The position numbers and the translations under genes were made by a program. A stretch of 64,000 nucleotides of DNA from Patiria pectinifera (lineage: Eukaryota > Echinodermata > Asteroidea > Valvatida > Asterinidae): contig CM057147.1 in the NCBI GenBank assembly GCA_029964075.1, positions 12,359,513 through 12,423,512 of the forward strand. The letters run 5' to 3'. Positions 44,600 through 56,230 of this stretch are shown here, piece by piece. Every line of letters starts with the position of its first letter. Position 1 is the stretch's first letter. Below the pieces are notes generated by a model, which was not told the DNA's origin, made no database searches, and worked only from the letters and a program-made list of their open reading frames with translations.

Positions 44600-44854
44600 C
44601 ATCAGAATCAGCGCCACCATCACTGACTGTGCCAAGTGTAAGTGATCAAAACACTGATGAAGGCAAATCAACTGCTTCAGTGAGCTGGCCAACAATCACT
44701 GCTATCAACTCTGACGGTCTACCCATCACATGTTTACCAGGTGACGTCCTTCTAACAGGAGGCATGTTTGGCGTCGGATGTCATACTATCACCTGCAGTG
44801 TCACTAACTTGGCTGGTTGCCCTGTTTCAGAAAGCTTCACATTCAAGGTCTCAG
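44600..44854 (+). CDS. Mucin gene exon 10: HYR domain 7 (A type)
   Basis: Copy of exon 6: acceptor TTCAACAG, donor GTATGT, phase 1-1, 85 codons. Only difference seen in the protein: NLAGCPVSES instead of NLAGCTVSES, close to a conserved cysteine. Confidence 0.88.
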
Positions 44855-46253
44855 GTATGTAAGTGGGAAATGTTAAAGTTAGTCACTTGAGTGATCCCAT
44901 TTGCTATTTCTCGTGTCTGTAGCATTGCTAGTGTCGTGACTTTGGGCATGATCCATAGCTACATGATCGTGCAAAAACTTCGTAACTGCCAAATTTGTCA
45001 AAATTCAGCTTTTTGGTAATTGTATCAAAATTTACCAAAAGATTATTACAGGAGAGTTTCATTAAAAGTATTGTTACATTATGACGTAATGGTTAAAATC
45101 ATAAGGTCGTATCTCAATTACCAGTAAATGAATGAAAGCGGAACATTGTATCTCAGCGCGTTTATATACGTTTGTGTTTGTGCATTGAAACGTCGTACCT
45201 CAAAAGTCATCAAAATACATGTTCGTGTGCTGATGTGACACCAGTTAAGTTTACTTTTGAATTTCCTTAAAACCAAATTAATACATTTAAAAAACAACAT
45301 AAACAAGTGTTATTTTATAATAAAAATGATAAGTTTGTAGAAAAGATAAGAATCAGAAATGAAGTAAATCGAAAATAATAGAAATATTAGACTAAAGACT
45401 ATTCCTGCACTAAACAAGATGCTACTGGGAATTACATGTATTAACAAACTTCTCGAATTGAACTAAGTTGAACACATGCACACTGTTCAATTCTTTGATA
45501 TTTTTTTGGAATTATAATAAAGATATTTCGTGACTTTAGCCAATTGAAGTTGAAAGTGCTAAAGTAATGGGGCCTTAGTGTGGGCTCATTCCGAAACGTC
45601 GTATCTCGACCAGTTATGACGTTTTGACAAAATTTTACGTAGCGCCATCTCAAGCAAACATGTTGTATGTTGATCTCATTCATTTAAAAGATCTCTCATC
45701 CAAAATCACATGGGACAACAAAGTATCCAACATGCTGAACATGTTTCTGACTAAATTGTTTTGATGAGGTTACTTTACCTTTTAATGAACCGCAAACATT
45801 AAACGTGCCATCGCAAACCTATTAATCCATTTTTCTCAAAAGGACTCAAAACTGAGTTACGACGTTTGCACTTACACTTTTTGAGTGGGCGTCGCAACAG
45901 TTGTTTTTTTTTCTGGAGGGCAAAGCACATCCCCTCCACGGAATCCATGTACTTTTCGAGGCTGTTCTCAAATTATCATTTCTCGAGGTTGGGCAGGGAC
46001 TCCATTAACTGAACAACAATATGACTTCGCTCCTCCTTTTCTTTCTTTTCTTTTCCTTTGTATTTGTTTGTTTGTTTGTTGGGGCGTTAGGGTGTTTGTT
46101 TGTTTGTTTTTGGTTGCTTTTTCAGAGGAATGGGGATAATTTCTGATAAGAACTGCAGCAAATTGTAGGTACTCATGGCATGTGAAAAACTGCTTACACG
46201 AATAGATCTTTCTATATGTATGAGATATGTATTCCTTTACTGTTTTGTTTTAG

Positions 46254-46502
46254 ATAATGAAGATCCAGTAGTTACCTGTCCAGACGACATTGAGGAATGC
46301 ACTATGACAAATGATGTTGTAGTTAATTGGCCCACACAACCATCGGCAATGGATAATGTGGATGGTTCCATCAGTGTTAATGACATCACCTGTGACGCAA
46401 CATCAGGTGAAGTGTATGCAATCGGAGAAATACATGTGACATGCATGGCACAGGACTCAGCAATGAACCAAGGAATGTGTTTATTCACTATCACAGTCAT
46501 TG
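46254..46502 (+). CDS. Mucin gene exon 11: HYR domain 8 (B type)
   Basis: Copy of exon 7, same encoded peptide, same splice sites, phase 1-1, 83 codons. Confidence 0.9.
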
Positions 46503-47108
46503 GTACGTCAGTTTGAAATCACTTCCAAATTGTTTTAATCAGTTATTTTCTGTTTTAACATGAAGCACAAGTTGATGATTTGTGTCTAATGTTATTAATC
46601 AAGTCCCTACAAAAACACGCTCTTCTCGCAGTTGTGAGTAATGTAAAAATATACAGCTTCCCTTCTTCGAACACTGAAAGTTAATTTGAGAAAATAGACG
46701 TTCCTTTGCTAATAAAATTATTTCCATTTCAATTTGTGATATATCACAATAATGTAATAACAGGAATATGGTCTGTTCATATTAAATTTTCTTCTTGGAT
46801 TTGTGCACATATTCGACTAAATAGTTTAAAGGAAAAGAAATTAAAAGATAATGAAATCATCTCAGACTTTTTTAGTATATTTTAGAGATAATTGAGGATC
46901 ACACAAGTAAAAAAAAAAAAATCAATAACAGGCTAAAAAAAAAATCAAAACTTGCTTTATCTATTGACTGTTTATCCATTTCAACTTCTGCCCAGAGAAT
47001 GTCTGGTTTTGACAGGACGCATCACATACTTGCACGGGAGAATTGTACACCCATAAGTCATCGACGATGAATGAGTATTCGTAATGGTTCGTTTATTTGT
47101 CTCCACAG

Positions 47109-47360
47109 CCTCACCATCACTGACTGTGCCAAGTGTAAGTGATCAAGTCACCGATGGTGGTCAGTCAACTGCTTCAGTGAGCTGGCCAACAATCACTGCT
47201 ATCAACTCTGACGGTCAACCCATCACATGTATAGACTCTTTAGAAGGTGAAGTCAGTCTTACAGGAGGCATGTTTGGCGTCGGATATCATGCAATCACCT
47301 GCTGTGTCACTAACTTGGGTGGTTGCACTGGTTCAGAAAGCTTCACATTCACTGTAAGAG
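47109..47360 (+). CDS. Mucin gene exon 12: HYR domain 9 (A type)
   Basis: Copy of exon 8, same encoded peptide including YHAITCCVTNLGGCTGSES, phase 1-1, 84 codons. Confidence 0.88.
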
Positions 47361-47954
47361 GTAAGAACATGTTTCAAGTATATAGACAATAAATGCCACA
47401 GATACTTGGCAACAAACCTTTTAGCTATAAATAGGGAAATAAATTGGCTGGTTTTAAACTAATACGTTGAAAACCGGTTAGGATCCGGACACTGGTGCTA
47501 AACGTGAACCGTCACCTTTGGTTCTGGTTCAGTTTGGATTTGGTACGGCAAATTGTATCCGAAAATTGGGTCGGTTTCAGTAGCAAATTAGAATTTCAAA
47601 ACGAGATGCTGTGTGAGTGATCACCCAATCTTGTGCCAGAATAAACCAAGCCACACCACAATGCTGTTGCACACCTCATTCCATCAGGTCACGATGTTAA
47701 TGTAAAAGAATCATCAGCTCAAAAATAGTTGGCTGGCAAAAACAGATAGATTACCAGCCAAAATTCAGTGTGATGCACAGTGTCATGGTTTCCAGTTAAT
47801 TGTTGCTTGCTTACCATAAAATTAAGTTAGCTCAGCAATAATTTCTGCTAAAAAAAATCTTCACTGAATCTTTCAGTAAACGTTCAATGTTCAGAGTGAA
47901 TGTTATTTTAATTTTGTTACAAGAGAGTTGTATTTTTTTCCTGTTTTGATTTAG

Positions 47955-48206
47955 ATAATGAAGATCCAGTAGTTACCTGTCCAGAAAACATTGAGCAGCG
48001 ATGCACAGTGACAGATGATGTTGTAGTTAATTGGCCCACACAACCATCGGCAATGGATAATGTGGATGGTTCCATCAGTGTTAATGACATCACCTGTGAC
48101 GCAACATCAGGTGGAGTGTATTCAATCGGAGTGACATCTGTGACATGCACGGCACGGGACTCAGCAATGAACCAAGGAATGTGTACATTCACTATCACAG
48201 TCATTG
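47955..48206 (+). CDS. Mucin gene exon 13: HYR domain 10 (B type)
   Basis: Copy of exon 9, same encoded peptide with EQRCTVTDD, phase 1-1, 84 codons. The upstream intron differs by one T in the run before the acceptor. Confidence 0.9.
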
Positions 48207-48816
48207 GTACGTCAGTCTGAAATCACTTCCAAATCGTTTTAATCAGTTATTTTCTGTTTTAACATGAAGCACCAGTTGATGATTTGTGTGTAATGTTATT
48301 AATCAAGTCCCTACAAAAACACGCTCTTCTTGCAGTTGGGAGTAGTGTAAAAATATACTGCTTCCCTTTTACGAACAATGAAGGTTAATTTTAGACAATG
48401 GGTGTTCCTCCGCAAATAAAATTATGTCCAATTCAATTTGTGATATATCACGATAATGTAATTACAGGAATATGGTCTGTTCATATTAAGTTTTCTTCTT
48501 GGATTTGTGCACATATACGAATAAATAGTTTTAAGGAAAAGAAATAAAAGATAATGAAATCATCTCAGACTTGTTCAGTTTATTTTACAGATATTAAGGA
48601 TCACACAACTTTATAAAAAAAAACACCAAATCTACAATAGGCTTAACAAAAATCAAAACTTGCCTTATTTATTGGCTGTTTATCCATTTCAATTTCTGCC
48701 CAGAGAATGTTTGATTTTGACAGGACGCATCACATACTTGCACGGGAGAATTGTACACCCATAAGTTATTGACGATGAATGAGTATTCGTAATGGTTCGT
48801 TTATTTGTCTCCACAG

Positions 48817-49068
48817 CCTCACCATCACTGACCGTGCCAAGTGTAAGTGATCAAGTCACCGATGGTGGTCAGTCGACTGCTTCAGTGAGCTGGCCAACAA
48901 TCACTGCTATCAACTCTGACGGTCAACCCATCAAATGTATAGACTCTTTAGAAGGTGAAGTCAGTCTAACAGGAGGCATGTTTGGCGTCGGATCTCATAC
49001 AGTCACCTGCTGGGTCACTAACCTGGCTGGTTGCACTGTTTTTATAAGCTTCACATTCACTGTAAGAG
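48817..49068 (+). CDS. Mucin gene exon 14: HYR domain 11 (A type)
   Basis: Acceptor GTCTCCACAG, donor GTAAGA, phase 1-1, 84 codons. Third member of the subfamily of exons 8 and 12, outside the recent duplication and more diverged: GQPIKCIDSL, GVGSHTVTCWVTNLAGCTVF and ISFTFTVRG. Confidence 0.88.
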
Positions 49069-49191
49069 GTAAGAAAATGTATCAAATATATAGACAATTA
49101 CTGCCACAGATACTTGGCAACAAACCTTTAACAAGCTATAAAAAGGGAAATAAATTGGCTGGTTTTATGTTTAAAACTAATATGTTTAAAA

Positions 49192-49237
49192 CCGGTTAGG
49201 ATCCCGGACACCGGTTAGGATCCCGGACACTGGTGCT
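49192..49237. repeat. Short intronic tandem repeat
   Basis: ACCGGTTAGGATCCCGGACA occurs twice in a row here but once at the matching places in the introns near 42715 and 47475, so it is a local slippage event. Confidence 0.7.
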
Positions 49238-49728
49238 AAATGTGAACCGTCACATTTGGTTCTGGTTCAGTTTGGATTTGGTACGGCAAATTGTATCCGA
49301 AAATTGGGTCGGTTTCACTAGTTGCAAATTAGATTTCAAAACGAGATTCTGTGTGAGTCTATCTGATAATCTATATGACCCAATGTTGTGCCAGAATAAT
49401 CCCAGCCACACATTGCGGTTGCACATCACATTGCATCAGGTGACGATGTTTTTGTAAAGGAATTAAAAGCTCAACAAATGTTGGCTGGCAAAAACAGATA
49501 GATTACCAGCCAAAATTCAGTGTGATGCACAGTGTTATGTGACTGGTTCCCAGTTAATTGCTGCTTGCTTACCATAGCTTATCAATACTTTCTGCTAAAC
49601 AAATTTCTTCGCTGATTTCATGTGTAAAACTAGTTTCACAAATATTTCAGTAAACGTTCAATTTTTAGAGTGAAGGTTATTTTCATATCGTTATAAGAGA
49701 GTTGTATTATTTTCCTGTTTTGTTTTAG

Positions 49729-49986
49729 ACAATGGATATCCAATAGTTACCTGTCCAGAAAACATCGAGAGATGCACAATGACAAATGATGTTGCAGTTT
49801 ATTGGCCTACACAACCATGGGCAATAGATAATGTGGATGGTTACATCAGTGTCACATGTAGAAATCAGAATAGCAACGTAGTGACATCAGGTGAAGTGTA
49901 TGCAATCGGAAAGACAACTGTGACATGTACAGCACAAGACTCAGCATGGAACCAAGGAATGTGTGCATTCACTATCACAGTCATCG
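49729..49986 (+). CDS. Mucin gene exon 15: HYR domain 12 (B type), last and most diverged
   Basis: Acceptor CCTGTTTTGTTTTAG, donor GTATGT, phase 1-1, 86 codons. DNGYPIVTCPENIERCTMTN, VAVYWPTQPWAIDNVDGYIS, an insertion TCRNQNSNVVTSGE, then KTTVTCTAQDSAWNQGMCAF and TITVIG. It closes the array of six A-B pairs before the NIDO exons. Confidence 0.9.
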
Positions 49987-50736
49987 GTATGTCAGTTTGG
50001 CGTCATTTCTTCTATTATTTTTGTCGTCATTTCTTTTATTCTTTTATATCCGCAACAGGCTCATTGTATCAGGTATCAGTTGCAGGTTTCTGAACAACAT
50101 CCCTGTCTCTTTCCGCAATGGAAATAATGAACATTATTTACAAACTTTGTTTTGAGAAGATTCTGAGTTATTGAGAATCCTGGAAATATGCCCAATGCAA
50201 ACCAATACATCATCAACCAGCGATCCCATTCCAGTCTACACCTTCAACTTCCCCAAAGCCCACGTACATACACTTGTTACGGTCAGCGGGCATTTAGGAA
50301 GCATCATATATAAGTAATTCGTTATTAATTTATTATAATACTACGGACATGTTGCAAATAAAGATGTCTGCAGTTTGTCCTGAATATTTAATGGTTGCCT
50401 CCTAATTTCCTGGCATCCCATGAAGGTCCTATGTCTCGCCAATCACATCTTTTACAAAAACTCCGAAATTCCAGTGGACCAATTATTTTCATCTTCCTTC
50501 ATCATAGTCAGAGACTATGGTTGGTCGAAACTCTTCATTTTAAAATGGCGCTTTGAAACTCTACACTTTTTTTTTCTGATTGTAAACTAAGGAATCAATT
50601 GAAAGGTCTAGTGGATACTCCCAAGCAAAATTTAAAATGAGCATTTTGATTTTGCTAAGCCATCCTGTCTGAACTCGACCAATTTGATTGACGTGGAATC
50701 TTAAAAGTTGATGTTTGTTTTCTTTTATTTGAGCAG

Positions 50737-50795
50737 CATCTAGTCTTGTTCCATTTGGGGTTGGAGACAGTGCACTCTCCAGTGTCAGTCAACCA
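50737..50795 (+). CDS. Mucin gene exon 16: start of NIDO domain
   Basis: Acceptor TTTATTTGAGCAG, donor GTGAGT. Phase 1 in, phase 0 out. SSLVPFGVGDSALSSVSQP: the LVPFG...GD...L start typical of NIDO (nidogen extracellular) domains. Confidence 0.82.
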
Positions 50796-51002
50796 GTGAG
50801 TTTGATATAATTATTCTTTCAATAAAGCAACTTGACTTTCATGCTAGGGACATTACAATGTTTACATTTAATCTGTCGGATTGAGTTCATACTCAGCCCA
50901 TGCAGAAAAGATGTTGCTTTCAATTTCAAAGACAGACATATGTAACATTCTTTTCATAATTTCTCTTGATATGTTGAAGATGTTTATATTTTTCTTAAAC
51001 AG

Positions 51003-51092
51003 TTCTATCTGCCTTCCAAGGATCGGATCTCTCCAACCTTTACTTCACGGCAGTTCTTTCCTTTTGGCAATGAGCTCTATGAGTTTATATAT
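51003..51092 (+). CDS. Mucin gene exon 17: NIDO domain continued
   Basis: Acceptor TTCTTAAACAG, donor GTAAGT, phase 0-0, 30 codons: FYLPSKDRISPTFTSRQFFP and FGNELYEFIY. This matches the NIDO strand before the V-N-x-N-G segment. A SINE is inserted immediately downstream in the intron. Confidence 0.85.
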
Positions 51093-51099
51093 GTAAGTA

Positions 51100-51832
51100 T
51101 CAGCATGACCTGTGGAGTGCCGTGGCCCCGTGATCTGGAGCATTGAATTCGTGGTCTGCGGGTTATTCTGCAGGTTGTGGGTTCGAATCCAGCCTGGGTG
51201 TGTGTGTGTCCTTGGACAAGGCACTTTGTCACTCATTGCTTCTCCCCACCGAGAATATAAATTGGGTACCTGTGAGGGCATAGATGGTTATTGTTGTTGA
51301 ATCAGCTGCTGTGCACCCAAATGGCAGCATCGAGCTGTATAGTCCCCAGGGAGCTGAGATATTTTCTTTGGAACGTTTCATTGGCCCAATGAGCAGGTTA
51401 ATCCTAACTCCCTAGCATGATTTACTAGGAACCATACCCATCCCGGCAAATTCCAACACCATATGGGAAACTGCACACACATATTTCTGACTTTGTTTCT
51501 GGAGGTGTGCCAACCCAATGTAAAAGACTGTCAGTTTAGGGGTACTGTGCCTATCCTGACAGATTCCAACAAAACATGCCGTTGGGGGTTTGATGGGTTG
51601 AGTTATGTTAAGGTTATTATTGCAGGCATGAAACTTTTCCTCGGATTTCCTCATTTTTCGCTTCTCATTGATGCCATTACAAATTGAACAATACTGTGTA
51701 AAGCCGTGTGTAGTTTGGAGTTTTTCTAAATTTCCATTTGGTTGCCAGATAATGAGGTAGTGCCTTGCGCACCAATACTAGTGGATACGTGCACTTTATA
51801 AATATGTATTATTATTATTATTTTTATTATGA
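51100..51832 (+). mobile_element. tRNA-derived SINE with an internal insertion
   Basis: The tRNA-like head resembles a class II tRNA (GTGCCGTGGCC near 51117) with B box GGTTCGAATCC at 51180-51190. It is followed by CCTTGGACAAGGCACTTTGT, CCCAGGGAGCTGAGATATTT and a 3' tail TATTATTATTATTATTTTTA at about 51807-51830. The middle (about 51405-51690) does not look like SINE body and may be a later insertion. Confidence 0.7.
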
Positions 51833-52080
51833 CATGGAGATGTAATCTTCAGTCAGATGATAGTATTTTCTGCGTTGGGGAGATGTACATTTTTAATATG
51901 TGGTTTCGCCCCGCACCGACGTAGTATTAATAAAAACTGTATATTCAGTGCTGTCCGAGAGCTTCCAAGAAAAAACAGTACATATACATATACCCCAATA
52001 TGCATGATAAATAATAAACAGCACTTTTATTTTTGCAATTAGCAACAATTTGTTTACATTGTTTTTATTCTTGTTATCAG

Positions 52081-52260
52081 TTCACTGACAACGGTGTGAT
52101 TATCCTGTCCAATAATCGACGAGTCAGACGTACAATCTACAAACAAGCATTCCCGAGTACTTTCAGTTCCTCTTTCAACGGCAACGTTAAAATGATAGCT
52201 CCATTCTGGGCAGACGTCCGAGCCGATGCATTTGACTCCACAAACAATGTGTTTTGGCAG
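52081..52260 (+). CDS. Mucin gene exon 18: NIDO domain core
   Basis: Acceptor TTCTTGTTATCAG, donor GTATGT, phase 0-0, 60 codons. FTDNGVIILSNNRRVRRTIY and NVKMIAPFWADVRADAF: the N-G-x-I segment and the IAPFWADV signature of NIDO. Confidence 0.92.
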
Positions 52261-52624
52261 GTATGTAAGATGAAATCAGCCTAGGAATTGGGAAAAGGCA
52301 ACTGAATGCATGCTCACATCTAGCCCAATATTTTGTAGATGGAATTTATGTCATGTTCGACAAAGACTATTGTTGGAGTCAGTTTCGTTAAATCCAGGAG
52401 TAGGCTGCGTGGCCGCCTGCAGCAGCACATGGTCTCCCGCTCATCACCAGGACGAACCCAAACTCTGTCGGAGAGACTAAAATTATGGATTTTCCTCCTC
52501 AAATGGACCGTTTATACTGGGCGTGATCCGTCGCATAGCGCGATCTGTCGATTTTGTAGGATTTACTTTTTAAAAAGATAATTCTCCAGAGCCGTTAATT
52601 AGAAAGAAAAGGTTTTCGACTGGT

Positions 52625-52705
52625 GGCAGTGCGATCGACCGATAGCATCACGATCGACCGATAGCGCAGTGCGACCGACATGGTCACGCACATCGACCGA
52701 TCGCG
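52625..52705. repeat. Short GATCGACCGATAGC repeat
   Basis: CGATCGACCGATAGC occurs twice within 30 bp, with further partial copies (GACCGACATGG, ATCGACCGATCGCGCC) in the NIDO intron. Confidence 0.5.
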
Positions 52706-53089
52706 CCTAACATATATAATTCATTATTATCATGTTCAAATTTAGTAATTCCTCAATGTACTGTTCTTCTCCAAGTTATGCGATCATTAGCTTGATATTT
52801 TACCAGCCCTTCTTACATTGTACATGTATGTTGCTTGCTATGGTGTCTGATGACACCTCCACCTGTTGACTTTTGTCAGTAGTACCTTGTAATCACAGCA
52901 TCACATCCTATGGACCATGTCACATCTATTTACAAAATCAGATGTTGCGGTCACAATGATGCCAATAACTGTAAGCAAACTCAGCGCTGTCGTTTTAACT
53001 GTATTCTGTGGCCACATGCAAAATGTGCTTGAATGTTTTGGTTGCCTGTCCAAAGAGTTGCAGTAAGTCACTGTATTTTGTGACTGGAA

Positions 53090-53215
53090 TCTAGTCTTCT
53101 GATGAAGGACTCGATCCAGTTAAGTCATTTGCTCGTAACGACATGAGCCGAGTTGCATCGAGTTGCCAAAAATTGGGACTCGAGTCCAGTCATTGACTCA
53201 TGTCATTACAACTCT
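53090..53215. repeat. GACTCGAGTC-type repeat remnant
   Basis: AAGGACTCGATCCAG, CGAGTTGCATCGAGTTGCC, GGGACTCGAGTCCAGTCATT and GACTCATGTCATTACAAC. It is related in motif to the elements at 56230-56925. Confidence 0.5.
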
Positions 53216-53290
53216 GTCTGTCAGTTGCCTGTCGGTATCACGTATGTGATATAAATATCTATATTATTATATCTGTTGTTTTTATGCTAG

Positions 53291-53428
53291 CTTTATGACA
53301 ACCCTTCGACGGATAGTACCATGTTGCGTACTTTGAGTAATATCGTGTCAGCACAGTATGGCAGCTTCTTGGCCAATTGGGTCCTCGTCATCACGTGGAG
53401 TAATGTCCAGTCTGTCTCATTGTCTCCT
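53291..53428 (+). CDS. Mucin gene exon 19: NIDO domain continued
   Basis: Acceptor TTTTTATGCTAG, donor GTAAGT, phase 0-0, 46 codons. LYDNPSTDSTMLRTLSNIVS, then AQYGSFLANWVLVITWSNVQ and SVSLSP. The WVLVITWxxV strand is typical of NIDO. Confidence 0.92.
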
Positions 53429-53807
53429 GTAAGTATGTCTATGGTCATAATTCAATTATCTTGATTTTATACACCTTACGAAGGAGTATTTCTCCAAACG
53501 TGATGTCAGTCATGCAGATTTATAGCACTTGCCAAAGACAATTGGAGAGACAGTTTTTACTATAGTGTCATGCGGCGAACAAAATAAAAAGCCATTTTTT
53601 GAGGTGGTGCCACGCTGTCGCGCACGTTACGCAGATTCTTAAAGACGAGGCGCGCATTTTGGTAACACCATCGGTTGAAGGAGCCCCGTAGTGCATGCAT
53701 ACTACCTGAGCATGACTCGTGCGAGCCTGGTGCCGCCGTATTGCCAACTCAGAAAATAGCTGTCGCCGAATAAGTCTATAGACTCATCAAGTCATGTTTC
53801 GTTAAAA

Positions 53808-53993
53808 TTAGAAACATTTGTTTATACATGTTTATCCCACTTCTGTTCTATTTTCATTGAATCATTCATAAATATTGTTTAAAAATCTTGGGATTTTTTG
53901 TTAGAAACATTTGTTTATACATGTTTATCCCACTTCTGTTCTATTTTCATTGAATCATTCATAAATATTCTTTAAAAATCTTGGGATTTTTTG
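53808..53993. repeat. 93-bp intronic tandem duplication
   Basis: Two adjacent copies starting TTAGAAACATTTGTTTATAC. I found one difference (ATATTGTTT against ATATTCTTT), so it is recent. The segment ends at GGGATTTTTTG. Confidence 0.85.
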
Positions 53994-54233
53994 TTGTGAA
54001 ATTTTTTCCACTTACTGAAGAAAGGTAAGTGTGTGCCGTGATAAAGATTGTTGAATCTGGTGTAGATATCATGCAAATCTATAATCTTCCCACTTTGACG
54101 GTCAACTGTGGTTCAATATGAGATTGTACTGGGATGTTCAGTACAGAATTTGTAGAAGGATGGTTCTTGTTAAACAATATATATTTGACAATATTGGCTT
54201 ACTGATGTTTTCAATATTGTGGCTTTTTTTCAG

Positions 54234-54687
54234 GAGACCAACACCTTCCAAGCTATACTATTGACAAACGGAGAACATAGTTATGTTATCTTTAACTACG
54301 ATCCATGCGGCATGAATTGGGACCCAGTCTACTTATATAACCATTACGTCATCCAGGGTTTTACGTGTGGGCGGTTTGAACGGAAGGTTTATGTGGACTT
54401 ACTGGGTAGATCCGTGTTCCGCCCTGGTAGCGTCGTAGGCAATTCTGGAATGGTAGGACGTTGGGTTTACCAGCTGGATACTCTCCATGCCAACTTCATC
54501 AATCCTCGTCTCTTCTGCTATAATTGGTATTATCGACAGAGAAGTAGCTATATCTTCTTCCTGTATTTGTATGCTGGGAGGGTTGCCAACACCTGCCCAT
54601 GCAGTCTGCAGAGTGCTCGGCGGGACAGGAGATGGGTACCTATTCCATATTCCTACGTCCTTCCCACGCATTTTTCGCTAGGATTCG
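54234..54687 (+). CDS. Mucin gene exon 20: end of NIDO, start of AMOP
   Basis: Acceptor TTTTTTTCAG, donor GTGAGT; phase 0 in, 1 out. ETNTFQAILLTNGEHSYVIF and NYDPCGMNW finish NIDO. After VVGNSGMVGRWVYQLD comes the AMOP start: FCYNWYYRQRSSYIFFLY, ANTCPCSLQSARRDRRWVPI. The C-P-C-S-L-x-x-A-x-x-D stretch is characteristic of AMOP. Confidence 0.92.
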
Positions 54688-55220
54688 GTGAGTAAAATGT
54701 GACGTCTTCATTTAAAAAAATATCCAATTATCATATTTCTTTATAGCATTGAATTTATTCGTAAAAACGTGAGATGGTTTACTATTCCTTTTGGTCAAGA
54801 GCCTGGCAGGTGGGTGGTTTTTGAACGGTTGATAAAACACCGACTGGCTAGTTTTAAACACTTTTCCAGTGTCACGAGAAATTTGGACTCCTATAAAATT
54901 AGGCCCCTTCTACCCTGTTATTGGTTGAACCTTCACAGTCCTCACTAAGGCATGCGCAATACTACCAGTGAATCCGGTTATAAACAAGAAGGTTTAAAAA
55001 CTGGCTTGTGGCCCCAAGCTGGTTTTTAAACATGTTTGTTTCAAACCGACTAAGCACATATCTATTCCCGCATAAAAGACATGAAATAGCATGGCTGCAT
55101 TGCTAAGCAAGTATTTTGATTGCTATAGTGCTATTATTTCATTCTTCCACTTACGGTATCCGTGTGTTATTTTTATTTTGGATGCTCGATATCTATTTTT
55201 CTCTTCTTGTTTTACTTCAG

Positions 55221-55400
55221 CTACTATTTGCTACGTCCGGCGTTTGCAGTTGCCATGGTTACCTGGCCCACAATGTTGCTATAACATACCAAGATGTGAT
55301 TTTCTCAGGGGTGTTCTGAGTGCCGGAGTTGCTTCAATCATGGAACCATTTCAATTAAGTCCTTTGTTCTTCTCAACCAGTCGATTTAACAGTTGGTATG
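55221..55400 (+). CDS. Mucin gene exon 21: AMOP domain continued
   Basis: Acceptor TTTTACTTCAG; donor GTAGGT at 55401 chosen because it keeps phase 1 and joins to the AMOP tail. ATICYVRRLQLPWLPGPQCC, YNIPRCDFLRGVLSAGVASI and STSRFNSWY. The G-P-Q-C-C-Y motif matches the AMOP core. The frame stays open to a TAA at 55478-55480, so the donor rests on phase and family fit. Confidence 0.85.
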
Positions 55401-55867
55401 GTAGGTCATGTTCAATAGATTCAAGGAACTCATCAATGACGATCCAATTTGTCTTCTACATCTCGAACTATCATCAATAAACTCTACACTGTATGTGTCC
55501 CCAAAAATGTGTCCGCCAATTTCTTTTAAAAGATATTAAAAGCAAAATCACAAAGTAAATTTGGAAAATTTGTGAAGACACTTCGAATCCTTGGCTTAAA
55601 CCTGTATGAGTTTTATGTACCCCACGCCTCACTGCACAATTGGTCCATTGGTCATAGCATGGCAAGACATCAGTTTCATGCTAAAGGGCAAATGATTCCA
55701 ATTTCCGAACTACAGCCCCCTTTTTTACATGAAGCACTGACATTGACACTTCACGGGCTGATTATTGAACCAAAAAAATATATAAAGCAAAAGTTTAGTA
55801 AAAATTACAATCTCTGATTGCAAGTTATACAGTGATCACAAACAGTTGTATGATTGAACCTTGACAG

Positions 55868-55978
55868 ATCAAGGAGTCTTAGTGCGCTATTACTGCTGTG
55901 AGCAGTCTTCATTGTGTCGTCTGTACAGACGATGGAGACCAATTCAGAGCTGTCGGAGATATCGCCCGCCTAGGCGGA
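55868..55978 (+). CDS. Mucin gene exon 22: end of AMOP
   Basis: Acceptor AACCTTGACAG, donor GTAAGT, phase 1-1, 37 codons: QGVLVRYYCCEQSSLCRLYR, RWRPIQSCRRYRPPRR. The Y-x-C-C-x-x-S-x-x-C-x-x-Y and Y-R-P-P pattern matches the AMOP-to-VWD joint of MUC4-like proteins. It is very arginine-rich. Confidence 0.85.
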
Positions 55979-56230
55979 GTAAGTCATCTATTTGTCTGTG
56001 TTTTTTTTTAGCAACAGTGCAAATGTGAACTGTAGCCAAATCAGACATCACTAAGGAGGTTTTATTAGCCTGAGCGTGATTTTTTATTTGAAATACATGT
56101 ATCATTCCCCTGTAAATTATTCCGTAAATGGCTTATGGACAAGTCAGTGATGACAATGGGCTCCGAGAGGCAATATTTTTAACACCATTGAGAGCCCCAT
56201 GAGCGGGACCCACTTCACGTGTGCCTAATG

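Larger units (their letters stand above)
43913..48673. repeat. Recent tandem duplication, copy 2 (4761 bp)
   Basis: Second copy of 39148-43912. The differences I noticed are few: single-base changes, homopolymer length changes and small indels around 45840-45930. One amino acid changes (Thr to Pro in GCTVSES of HYR 3 against HYR 7). Divergence is well under 1 percent by eye. Confidence 0.92.

Noticed and set aside
53135-53220. Possible extra exon in the intron before exon 19
   Set aside because: The frame is GACTCGAGTC repeat text without splice sites of matching phase.
55401-55480. Extension of exon 21 to the TAA at 55480, ending the gene there
   Set aside because: It would cut AMOP in half. 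Exon 22 supplies the missing AMOP tail in the correct phase and leads into VWD.
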